The translations under genes were made by a program, and so were the position numbers. 64,000 nucleotides of DNA from assembly GCA_963773835.1 (NCBI GenBank), contig CAVZCQ010000004.1:186001-250000 (forward strand), given 5' to 3'. Below, piece after piece: positions 7,771 through 15,091 of the stretch. The first letter of the stretch is position 1; the number at the start of each line of letters is the position of its first letter. The stretch is from JOPF136 sp963773835. GTDB lineage: Bacteria; Acidobacteriota; Terriglobia; Acidiferrales; UBA7541. Under the pieces are notes generated by a model that was given only the letters and a program-made list of their open reading frames with translations, made no database searches and was not told where the DNA came from.

Positions 7771-8196
7771 ATGAGCTTCGCTGTGCAGAAATCAAATGTC
7801 CAGGCTCAACCCCTTATCGCTGTGCGGAATGTAAGAGCGAGCAGCCGCTGGTACGCGGAACTGCTTGGGGCGGACTCGCTCCCCGAGCATCGCCACCGTG
7901 ACCTGTACGAGCGGATCTCCTTGTCGGGTCAGCTGATACTTCAACTCCACGCCTGGGACGAAGAGAATCACCCAAACCTGGTCAACGCGAATGCCGCGCC
8001 TGCCGGGCACGGGGTCCTGCTTTGGTTCCAGGTGGACGACTTTGACGCGGTGGTGGCGCGTGCGCGCGCGTTGCGGACCGAGATCATCGAAGAACCTCAC
8101 GTTAACCCGAAGCCCCAACATAGAGAAATGTGGCTCCGCGACCCCGACGGTTATGTGGTGGTGATTGCAGGTCCAGATGGCGAGTGCAGTCCGTAA
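7771..8196 (+). CDS. VOC-superfamily (glyoxalase/bleomycin-resistance-like) protein
   Basis: 141 aa starting at the ATG preceded by GGAGGG. The fold signature is a beta-alpha-beta-beta-beta repeat: LIAVRNVRASSRWYAELLG in the first half, and VLLWFQVDDFDAVVARARAL with WLRDPDGYVVVIAGP in the second. The last segment is typical of the metal-binding edge of glyoxalase-like proteins. These proteins are dioxygenases, lyases or binding proteins, and the substrate cannot be predicted. It precedes an ABM-domain gene on the same strand with a 150-base gap. The frame can be extended to 7696, but the ribosome site argues against that. Confidence 0.8.
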   Translation: MSFAVQKSNVQAQPLIAVRNVRASSRWYAELLGADSLPEHRHRDLYERISLSGQLILQLHAWDEENHPNLVNANAAPAGHGVLLWFQVDDFDAVVARARALRTEIIEEPHVNPKPQHREMWLRDPDGYVVVIAGPDGECSP

Positions 8197-8346
8197 CCTC
8201 TGCGCGGGCAGCGCCGTTAAAGAGACCGGTTGGAAGCGCCCTGGACCGAGACTGCGAGAGAGAAAAGACCTGCTACGGATGGCCTATCCGGCGTGGAGAG
8301 AGTTATTCTGCTTACGCCCGACGGAATCCCATCAAGGAGGGACGCG

Positions 8347-8646
8347 ATGTATACCGTCGCATTGTTCGTACGATTGGAAGCCAAAGCCGGGAAGGAAAAG
8401 GAGGTCGCGAAGTTTCTGGAAACAGGACTTGCCCTGGCGAATCAGGAAGCGACAACGCCGATCTGGTTCGCGCTGCGATTGGGGCCGGCGACCTTTGGCG
8501 TGTTCGACGCGTTCACGGACGAAAGCGGGCGCCAAGCACATCTGAACGGTCCCATCGCCAAAGCGCTAATGGCGCAAGCGCCCGAACTGTTCTCCAAACC
8601 GCCTGTAATCGAACGGATTGACGTTCTTGGCGCAAAGCTTCCCTGA
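8347..8646 (+). CDS. Small ABM-domain (antibiotic biosynthesis monooxygenase-like) protein
   Basis: 99 aa from the ATG at 8347, with AAGGAGGG immediately upstream as a strong ribosome site. MYTVALFVRLEAKAGKEKEV followed by a FALRLGPATFGVFDAFTDE strand and an APELFSKPPVIERIDVL tail is the dimeric ferredoxin-like ABM fold. Relatives are quinol monooxygenases or heme-degrading enzymes. No heme-ligating signature is evident, so the activity is open. It sits downstream of the VOC gene and may be expressed with it. It converges on the SpoIIE phosphatase gene, with a family 1 repeat in the gap. Confidence 0.75.
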   Translation: MYTVALFVRLEAKAGKEKEVAKFLETGLALANQEATTPIWFALRLGPATFGVFDAFTDESGRQAHLNGPIAKALMAQAPELFSKPPVIERIDVLGAKLP

Positions 8647-8700
8647 TCGTCCTCACCCGATGGGTCAGGCCGCAGCGGGAAAGAGCGGCGGCGAACTAAA

Positions 8701-8785
8701 GGCCGGCGGGACGCCCCTCGACTTCGCTCGGGGCAGGCCGGCGCCCCGGCATGGAAGTCGGGGGGCAAAAAGCGCCCTACCAAAT
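8701..8785. repeat. Dispersed repeat family 1, copy B
   Basis: The last 50 bases (8736-8785, from GGCCGGCGCCCCGG to CCCTACCAAAT) match 11119-11168 at 48 of 50 positions by eye. It lies between the convergent ABM and SpoIIE genes. Confidence 0.8.
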
Positions 8786-8842
8786 AGCGGGGCGGGGATG
8801 ATTCGCAGACGGTCCGGGATCGCGCGCGGATTTTCGCTTTCT

Positions 8843-10150
8843 CTATATCGCTCTGCATTTCGCGACGATCAGGGTGATGTCGTCTCGCTGCGCCTGAGCA
8901 CTGAACTGCTGCACGTCTTCGACGATGGCCGCAAGCAAAGCGTGAGAGGGCAATTCGCGCCGGCGGCGCAGCGCCTCGATCAGACGCGATTCTCCGAATT
9001 CCTCTCCCGCAGGGTTGAACGACTCGGTTACACCGTCGGTGTAGAGCACGAGGGTGTCGCCGGGGAAGATCTGATGCTCCCCGATCTCGCAATCCCATTC
9101 TTCGAAGAGTCCCAGGACGGTTCCCGTGGAAACGAGCCGTTCCAGGGTATTGCCGGAGCGGAGCAGGAGCGCGGAGAGATGTCCGCAATTGGCGTAGCGC
9201 AGCCGGCACGCACTCGCGTCGTACTCGGCGAAGAAGAGCGTGGCGTAGGCGCCCTCGGCCGTGTTCTGACAAAAGAAATGGTTCACGGAGCGCAGGAGGC
9301 GTTGCGGCTGGTCCAGGGCGATGGCGCAGTGGCTGCGCAGATTGGCCTGGAGATTGGCCATCAACAGGGCAGCGGCAATTCCTTTTCCAGAAACGTCGCC
9401 AATCACCAGCCCGAGGCGTTCCTGGCCGAGATCGAGGAAATCGTAGTAATCGCCGCCAACCTCGCGCGCCTGGATGCAGATGCCGGCGTAGTCGAGCGTG
9501 GCCAGCGCCGGCTGCGTTTGTGGAAAGAGCCGGGCCTGCACGCGCTTGGCGATTTCCAGTTCCTGAGCAGCGCGGCGATCCGATTCCAGTTTTTCCGCCA
9601 GGGCGCGACGCCTGGCTTCCAGTTCGCGGGTGACTTCGTCGAAGCTGACCAGCGCAAAGGAATTGCGGTCAATATCCTCGAAGCGGGTAAATACTCCGCC
9701 CCAGAGCGGCGGCTGCTCCGCGTCCGGCGGGGCGGTGGAGGAAGAGGCGGACGTCGACGCAGGCCGCGCGTACTTCACCCGCCTGAGCCGGGGCGTGTGA
9801 CGGAAGCGGACTCCGCGTTTGCTCCATTCCTTGTACTTGGCGGGAACGTCTTCGGTAACAAAGACAACCGGCGTGGGCCGGCCGATGAGCTTGTATTCCT
9901 CCGAATCGGGATCGGGGGCAACGAGTGTGAGTACCGCAGTGCCGTCGGGCGGAGCTACGGCCACCCAGCGTTCCCCGGATTGAAGGCGGGCATCGAAGGC
10001 CAGATCGAATCCAAGCTGGTCGAGGTAGAAGCGCAGGCTGCGTTCCTGGTCGCGAACGAAAATGTTCACGGCGTGAATGCGGAGGGAGGGATTCTTTTCA
10101 CCCGGACGGAAGGCGGAAGGATCTCCCGGGGGCGAGGAAGGGCTGCTCAT
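8843..10150 (-). CDS. VOC domain fused to a SpoIIE/RsbU-type PP2C phosphatase
   Basis: 435 aa from the ATG at 10150 (the frame is open to 10330, but the extra N-terminus is low-complexity). Residues about 25-165 are a glyoxalase-like VOC domain (IHAVNIFVRDQERSLRFYLD; PTPVVFVTEDVPAKYKEW). A predicted coiled linker, LEARRRALAEKLESDRRAAQ, leads to a SpoIIE phosphatase at about 200-430. There, AREVGGDYYDFLDL, IGDVSGKGIAAALLMA and LYTDGVTES supply the metal-binding aspartates. SpoIIE/RsbU phosphatases dephosphorylate anti-sigma-factor antagonists in partner-switching pathways. Here the VOC module takes the place usually held by PAS or GAF sensors, so it probably senses a small molecule. No kinase or antagonist gene is adjacent. 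Confidence 0.88.
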   Translation of the reverse strand: MSSPSSPPGDPSAFRPGEKNPSLRIHAVNIFVRDQERSLRFYLDQLGFDLAFDARLQSGERWVAVAPPDGTAVLTLVAPDPDSEEYKLIGRPTPVVFVTEDVPAKYKEWSKRGVRFRHTPRLRRVKYARPASTSASSSTAPPDAEQPPLWGGVFTRFEDIDRNSFALVSFDEVTRELEARRRALAEKLESDRRAAQELEIAKRVQARLFPQTQPALATLDYAGICIQAREVGGDYYDFLDLGQERLGLVIGDVSGKGIAAALLMANLQANLRSHCAIALDQPQRLLRSVNHFFCQNTAEGAYATLFFAEYDASACRLRYANCGHLSALLLRSGNTLERLVSTGTVLGLFEEWDCEIGEHQIFPGDTLVLYTDGVTESFNPAGEEFGESRLIEALRRRRELPSHALLAAIVEDVQQFSAQAQRDDITLIVAKCRAI

Positions 10151-10360
10151 GCGTGGGATTATAGATTCGCGGGGCCATCCGTGGGCAATCGTGTTGTTCG
10201 AGGGAGGCCTAGCAGGGAAACGGTGAACATCGAAATTCGAAAATCGGCGCGAAAAGATAGGCACGGCGGGCGAGCACGGCGAGTAGGCAGTTGGACCGTC
10301 GTTGGATCCGCGGCGACGAAAAAGGCGCACCCCGACCGAGAACGCCGGAGTGCAAAAACC

Positions 10361-10382
10361 GCACAGCCAAGAGTGGCTGTGC
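10361..10382. repeat. Hairpin GCACAGCCA-AGAG-TGGCTGTGC
   Basis: Nine-base perfect inverted repeat with a four-base loop, between the 91-aa membrane gene's stop and the SpoIIE gene's start. There is no T-run on the minus strand, so it is more likely a dispersed palindrome than a terminator. Confidence 0.6.
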
Positions 10383-10408
10383 CACTGAACGCTGAAGGGC
10401 AGGCAGGA

Positions 10409-10684
10409 TCAGGACCGATGTAAGAAGGCGACTATGAGTCCAAATAGAGCGAGGGTAGCGCCATTGGTCAATAAGCAAATCACTCCGGCGACTTTGGCGC
10501 CTTTCCATATCGAGAAGATGCCGAGGGCGACGCCGATGGCCGGGATACCGACCAGGAACCACATCTCAGGGATGGGAACGCTTTCGAGATTGCCCGTTTC
10601 CGTCAGGAAAAAACCGGAGGGACCAACGAGAGCAGTGATTGCGGCTATCAGCGTGAGGTAGAGTTTGGCCGGCGTTTGCGTCAT
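10409..10684 (-). CDS. Small integral membrane protein, unknown function
   Basis: 91 aa with three hydrophobic segments: about residues 7-27 (LYLTLIAAITALVGPSGFFL), 41-60 (MWFLVGIPAIGVALGIFSIW) and 64-88 (VAGVICLLTNGATLALFGLI). The protein ends AFLHRS. The short loops have no motif I recognise. The composition is a normal protein composition, and the frame is free of the repeats nearby, which supports a real gene. It lies upstream of the SpoIIE gene on the same strand with a 258-base gap containing a hairpin and GAAATTCGAAA-type repeats, so co-transcription is doubtful. Confidence 0.65.
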   Translation of the reverse strand: MTQTPAKLYLTLIAAITALVGPSGFFLTETGNLESVPIPEMWFLVGIPAIGVALGIFSIWKGAKVAGVICLLTNGATLALFGLIVAFLHRS

Positions 10685-10833
10685 GGGAGCTTCTTCGGAC
10701 GTAGTTTACCCCGAGCGGCCCGGCTTCGACGGTGTGCGCCTGCCCAAAGGATTACTGGCCAAGTGCCTGCCCCGGTTAGCCGCGGCTGTGCTAGACTGCG
10801 CGCATCCGGGGTTCCTACAAGGAGACACGACAA

Positions 10834-11025
10834 ATGGTCCGCGCCGCCGCTTTGGTCGCAGTCGTACTTCTTTTCCTCACCTCAGGAGATGCGGCTCCGC
10901 GTCGCCCGATGTGTTGCCACGGCTGCAGTATGTATTCCTGCGATTCGGAGCAGTGTGGAAAAATCTGCAAGCTGGGCCCGAAATGCAAAGGCTGCTGGAA
11001 GAAGGATTGCACCAGCCAGCACTGA
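10834..11025 (+). CDS. Secreted cysteine-rich mini-protein
   Basis: 63 aa. AAGGAG lies ten bases before the ATG, and an extended -10-like TGCTAGACT sits about 37 bases upstream of the ATG. Residues 1-21 (MVRAAALVAVVLLFLTSGDA and the next Ala) form a signal peptide with a plausible cleavage after SGDA or DAA. The mature chain of about 42 residues has nine cysteines at 27, 28, 31, 36, 41, 45, 51, 54 and 59, alternating with Lys/Gly/Ser. The even spacing of 2-5 residues suggests either a disulfide-knotted peptide in the periplasm or medium, or a metal-binding peptide like a metallothionein. I recognise no family. It stands alone, convergent with the M13 peptidase gene. Confidence 0.6.
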   Translation: MVRAAALVAVVLLFLTSGDAAPRRPMCCHGCSMYSCDSEQCGKICKLGPKCKGCWKKDCTSQH

Positions 11026-11065
11026 CCCGTAACACTGCGGCGGATCCAGACCTCCCGGACTGGGG

Positions 11066-11168
11066 CCCTTCCTGCGTCAGGACAGGCCGGCGCGGCACGC
11101 CCTTCCTTTGTCAGGACAGGCCGGCGCCCCGACACGGAAGTCGGGGGGCAAAAAGCGCCCTACCAAAT
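11066..11168. repeat. Dispersed repeat family 1, copy C, with a 34-base tandem duplication
   Basis: Two tandem copies of CCCTTCCT..GTCAGGACAGGC at 11066 and 11100 precede the conserved 50-base block 11119-11168. The block contains the inverted repeat CCCCGAC-N6-GTCGGGG and runs through the stop codon of the M13 peptidase. It lies between convergent genes. Confidence 0.8.
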
Positions 11169-13274
11169 GCGGCAACGTACGTCTGCTGGGCGCACCATCG
11201 GGTCGCCGGCTTTGCAGCCGAAGGTTTTCTCGAATTCGGGCATATTGGAGAGCGGGCCGATGGCGCGGAAACGGCCGAGGGGATGCGGATTCGTGTTGAC
11301 CATCAATCGCGCGTTTTCCGGCCGGATATTGCCGTGCCACACTTCCGCCCAGGCCAGGAAGAAGCGCTGCTCGGTCGTGAACCCGTCGATCGCAGCGGGC
11401 TTCGGTTTCCCTTCCAGCGACTTTTCGAAGGCGCGGAACGCGATGGTCAGCCCGCCGAAATCGGCGATACTTTCGCCTTCGACGAGCTGTCCCTTTTCGT
11501 GCAGGCCGGGCTCGACTTCGTAGCCGTCGAACTGCTTGACGATGCATTCGCCGCGGGCCTTGAAATTGGCGAGGTCGTCGGGAGTCCACCAGTTGCGCAG
11601 GTTGCCGTGGCCGTCGTATTTGGCGCCTGAGTCGTCGAAGCCGTGGGTCATTTCGTGGCCGATGACGGCGCCGATGCCGCCGTAGTTCATGGCTTCATCG
11701 CGCTTGGGGTCGTAGAACGGGGGCTGGAGGATTCCGGCAGGGAAGACGATTTCGTTGCGGGTGGGATTGAAGTAGGCGTTCACAGTGGGCGGAGTCATGC
11801 CCCATTCGGTGCGGTCCGTGGGCTTTCCGATTTTGTCGAGGTCGCGCTGGAATTCGAAGGCCACGGCCCGCTCGAAGTTCAGCACATAGGATTTGCGGCC
11901 GATGTGGAGGCCGGCATAGCTCTTCCATTTGCTGGGATAGCCGATTTTGAGGTCCATGGCGTCGAGCTTGGCGATGGCCTGTGTGCGCGTTTCCGGGCTC
12001 ATCCAGTCGAGAGTGGAGAGGTCGTCGCGGAGAGTGGCGCGCAGGTTCTGGACCATGTGCAGGGCGCGGGCTTTCGCTTCCGGCGGAAAGGCTTTGGCCA
12101 CATAGACGCGTCCCAGGGCTTCGCCCATCAGGCGGTCGGTGGATTCGACGCAGCGCTTCCACCGCGGCAGCATTTCCTTGGCGCCGGTGAGCGTCTTGCG
12201 GAAGAAATTGAAGTTTTCCTGCTCGAAGGCGTGCGGCAGGCCGGGCGCGGCGGAGTGGATGAGGTGCCAGCGGAGGTACACCTTCCAGTCCTCGAGCGGG
12301 GTGGCGGCGAGTTGGGCGTCGAGTGCCTTGAAGAAATCGGGCTGGCCGACCAGGATATTGTGGATATCGGGCGCGCCCGCATCGGTGAAGAACCCTTTCC
12401 ACTGGAAGTGCGGCATGAGCGCCTGGAGATCCTCCTGGGTGAGTTTGTGGTAGGTCTTGTCGGGGTCGCGGCGGTCGATGCGGGTCATGGAAGCCTTGGC
12501 CATTCCGGTTTCGATGGCGAGGACGGTCTTGGCGTGGGCGGACGAGGCTTCCGGAGTCTCTCCCATCAGCTCGAACATTTTGGCGACGTGGGCCTCGTAC
12601 TGGCCGAGCAGGGTGACGGATTTTTCGTCGTCCTTCAGGTAATAGTCGCGGTCGGGCAGGCCGAGTCCCCCCTGGTAGGCCGCGGCAATTTCGTGGGTGC
12701 TGTCCTTGGCGTCCACTCTGGCGCCGAAACTGAACATGGCGCCGACGCCGGAGCGTTGCAGGTGGGCCAGCACCTTTTCCACGTCCGCGACGCTGGCGAG
12801 GCTCGCGATGCGGTCCAGGTCGGGCTGGATGGGAGAGAGGCCGGCCTTCTCGATTCCGGCTTCGTCCATGCAACTGGCGTAGAAATCGCCGAGTTTACGT
12901 TCGTTGGTGCCGGCTTTCGCCGCGGCGCCCTTTTTGGCCGCGGCTTCCAGAATGCCGCGCAGGACTTCCTGGTTGTGGTCGGCGAGGATGGCGAAGCTGT
13001 TCCAGGAGGAGTAGGCAGGCGGCACGGGATTGTTCTTCACCCATCCGCCGACCGCAAATTCGTAGAAGTCGTCGCAGGGACGGACGCTGCGGTCCATGCC
13101 GGCCAGGTCGAGCCCGTGCCCTCCGCTATCGCCCGCGTCGGCCGGGGGAGCGAAGCACGAGGCCTGCGAGTCCGGAGACGGCGCGGCATTCGGAGGGTTC
13201 TGGCTGGAGATGGGAAGCGCGGAGAAAAGAGCGCACAACAGAAAAAGGCCGAGGAATGGAACCGTCTTCTTCAT
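11160..13274 (-). CDS. M13-family zinc metallopeptidase (neprilysin/PepO-like), exported
   Basis: 704 aa, the usual length for bacterial M13 peptidases. A signal peptide (MKKTVPFLGLFLLCALFSAL) sends it across the inner membrane, probably to the periplasm or outer surface. DRSVRPCDDFYEFAVGGWVK is the family N-terminal motif. NAYFNPTRNEIVFPAGILQP precedes the zinc site VIGHEMTHGFDD (HEMTH at 540-544). GESIADFGG gives the third ligand Glu601 and the supporting Asp605. The protein ends in the conserved CRIW. These enzymes cut oligopeptides of limited size. All catalytic residues are present. The stop codon lies inside a family 1 repeat, but the terminal CxxW motif is intact, so the protein is not truncated. 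Confidence 0.95.
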   Translation of the reverse strand: MKKTVPFLGLFLLCALFSALPISSQNPPNAAPSPDSQASCFAPPADAGDSGGHGLDLAGMDRSVRPCDDFYEFAVGGWVKNNPVPPAYSSWNSFAILADHNQEVLRGILEAAAKKGAAAKAGTNERKLGDFYASCMDEAGIEKAGLSPIQPDLDRIASLASVADVEKVLAHLQRSGVGAMFSFGARVDAKDSTHEIAAAYQGGLGLPDRDYYLKDDEKSVTLLGQYEAHVAKMFELMGETPEASSAHAKTVLAIETGMAKASMTRIDRRDPDKTYHKLTQEDLQALMPHFQWKGFFTDAGAPDIHNILVGQPDFFKALDAQLAATPLEDWKVYLRWHLIHSAAPGLPHAFEQENFNFFRKTLTGAKEMLPRWKRCVESTDRLMGEALGRVYVAKAFPPEAKARALHMVQNLRATLRDDLSTLDWMSPETRTQAIAKLDAMDLKIGYPSKWKSYAGLHIGRKSYVLNFERAVAFEFQRDLDKIGKPTDRTEWGMTPPTVNAYFNPTRNEIVFPAGILQPPFYDPKRDEAMNYGGIGAVIGHEMTHGFDDSGAKYDGHGNLRNWWTPDDLANFKARGECIVKQFDGYEVEPGLHEKGQLVEGESIADFGGLTIAFRAFEKSLEGKPKPAAIDGFTTEQRFFLAWAEVWHGNIRPENARLMVNTNPHPLGRFRAIGPLSNMPEFEKTFGCKAGDPMVRPADVRCRIW

Positions 13275-13531
13275 GGAGCCCCCTGTAGAAAGTCCGAAAG
13301 CGCTGCGCTGATCCGGCAGGCTGAGAAATGCCCAACCATTGTGGAGGGCGGTCGGGGCGGAGTCAAATCAAAAGGCGAAAATCGAAACCTGCCTGCCGAC
13401 AGGCAGGATCGAAAAACGAAAAACGGGGGAGGAGAGGCCGCTGCGATGAATTGTGGCGGTGGGAGGGGAGCGTAACCTTTGGGCGGCTGGGCCGTTTATG
13501 CTAATGGGATGAGCCTCGCGGGGAGACCCCG

Positions 13532-14089
13532 GTGACGACGCCACTCGCCGAAGCGGACGAGCGACTGCTCATAGCAGCGGCGCAGAAAGACCCGCGCCGG
13601 TTTGCGGAGCTGTACGAAGTCCACTTCGAGCGCATTTACAGCTATGTGGCGCGGCGGGTGCCCGACCGCGCGACGGCGGAAGACATCACGGCGGATGTGT
13701 TCCACCAGGCGCTGGCGAATCTGCCGCGGTTCGAATGGCGCGGGGCCCCGTTTGCCGCCTGGCTGTACAAAATTGCGTCCAACGCCATTGCCGACCGCGG
13801 AAAACGAGCGGCCCGCTCCCGAAGCTTCGGGACCGGCAGCCCCGCGCCGGAGCCCGCAGCCGATCCGGACGAGCCCGCCATCGAGGATTCGGAGAGGCGC
13901 GCGCAGCTCTACCGGCTGGTTCACGAACTGCCCGAAGACCAGCGCAAGGTGCTCGTCCGGCGGTTTGCCGACGAGCGCGGCATCCGCGAGATTGCGAACG
14001 AACTGGGGCGCAGTGAAGGGGCCGTCAAACAGCTTCAATTCCGGGCGCTGGCCGCGTTGCGGGCCGGCATGAGTGAATATCATGGCTGA
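13532..14089 (+). CDS. ECF-type sigma-70 family RNA polymerase sigma factor
   Basis: 185 aa with a GTG start preceded by GGGGAG. The sigma2 region (about residues 20-90) has RFAELYEVHFERIYSYVARR, then AEDITADVFHQALANLPRF and FAAWLYKIASNAIADR for -10 recognition and core binding. A Pro/Ala/Asp-rich linker follows. The sigma4 region (about 120-178) has LPEDQRKVLVRRFADERGIR and a helix-turn-helix IANELGRSEGAVKQLQFRAL for -35 recognition. Its last eight bases overlap the next gene, which suggests translational coupling and a regulatory relationship of the kind usual between ECF sigmas and their anti-sigma factors. Confidence 0.9.
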   Translation: MTTPLAEADERLLIAAAQKDPRRFAELYEVHFERIYSYVARRVPDRATAEDITADVFHQALANLPRFEWRGAPFAAWLYKIASNAIADRGKRAARSRSFGTGSPAPEPAADPDEPAIEDSERRAQLYRLVHELPEDQRKVLVRRFADERGIREIANELGRSEGAVKQLQFRALAALRAGMSEYHG

Positions 14090-15056
14090 GCTTTCTCAAT
14101 TCGACCGGCTGGATCAGGCCATCGAAGCGTTGCTGGCGCGGCGCGATTCGCAGCCGGGCGCGGCCGGGGCGGAGATCGCTCCGCTGGTGGCAATTGCGGC
14201 GGCGCTGACGGGGTTGCCGCGCGAGGAGTTCCGTGACCGACTGAAAAAAGACCTGGAGGCAAAAGCGAACATGACTACCACTATCGTGAATCCCATCCGC
14301 GAGGGGTTCCGCACCCTCACGCCCTATCTCATCGTCCGCGAAGCGGAGGCGCTCCTGGCGTTTGTGAAGGCGGCATTCGGCGCGAAGGAGCTGTTCCGCG
14401 GGACGGGCTCGGCCGGGGGAATGCACGCGGAGGTGCGCATCGGTGATTCCATCGTGATGCTGGGCGGAGGCAGCCAGCCGGGCATTACGCCGATGCCAAC
14501 GTCGATCTGGCTGTACGTGGAAGACGCGGACGCGGTGTACGCGGCGGCGATGCGCGCGGGCGCGAAATCCATCGGCGAGCCGATGGACCAGCCGTACGGC
14601 GAGCGCGAAGGCGGCGTCGTGGACCCTGGCGGAAACCAGTGGTACATCTCGACGTGCAAAGGCGCAAGTTACGTGCGGCCGGGAATGCATAACGTGAATC
14701 TATACCTGCACCCCACCGGGGCAGGGAAGCTGATTGAATTCATGGAGCGGGGATTCGGCGCGGAGGTGATGGAACGGCACGCCGCGCCGGACGGCTCGCT
14801 GGTGCACGCCAACATCCGCATCGGGAGTTCGCAGATGGGCATGAGCGAATCCCGCCCCGACTATCCCAACATGCCGACGGCGATTTACATGTACGTGCCG
14901 GACGTGGACGCGGTGTACGCGCGCGCGATCGCTGCTGGGGGCGAATCGCTCTATCCGCCGGCCGACCAGCCCTACGGCGACCGGAACGGCGGCGTGCGCG
15001 ATGCCGCAGGCAATCACTGGTACATATCCACGCACATCCGCGATGTAGCGATGTAG
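14082..15056 (+). CDS. Tandem VOC (PhnB/YdcJ-like glyoxalase) protein with an anti-sigma-like N-terminus
   Basis: 324 aa. The ATG at 14082 overlaps the end of the sigma factor gene by eight bases. Residues 1-60 (MAELSQFDRLDQAIEALLAR ... LPREEFRDRLKKDLE) are helical and unrelated to VOC proteins; this position and size match the short helical heads seen in anti-sigma or sigma-associated proteins. Two VOC domains follow, about 65-195 and 200-322. Each ends in a parallel signature, YGEREGGVVDPGGNQWYIST and YGDRNGGVRDAAGNHWYIST. Possible readings are a ligand-responsive partner of the sigma factor or an enzyme merely coupled to it. No membrane segment is present, so a classical transmembrane anti-sigma is excluded. 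Confidence 0.8.
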   Translation: MAELSQFDRLDQAIEALLARRDSQPGAAGAEIAPLVAIAAALTGLPREEFRDRLKKDLEAKANMTTTIVNPIREGFRTLTPYLIVREAEALLAFVKAAFGAKELFRGTGSAGGMHAEVRIGDSIVMLGGGSQPGITPMPTSIWLYVEDADAVYAAAMRAGAKSIGEPMDQPYGEREGGVVDPGGNQWYISTCKGASYVRPGMHNVNLYLHPTGAGKLIEFMERGFGAEVMERHAAPDGSLVHANIRIGSSQMGMSESRPDYPNMPTAIYMYVPDVDAVYARAIAAGGESLYPPADQPYGDRNGGVRDAAGNHWYISTHIRDVAM

Positions 15057-15091
15057 TGGGAAGGCCGCAAAAAAAGGGCGCAACGGCCATG

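Noticed and set aside
11643..13475. 610-codon plus-strand frame opposite the M13 peptidase
   Set aside because: Antisense shadow; the minus strand has HExxH, ExxxD, CxxW and a signal peptide.
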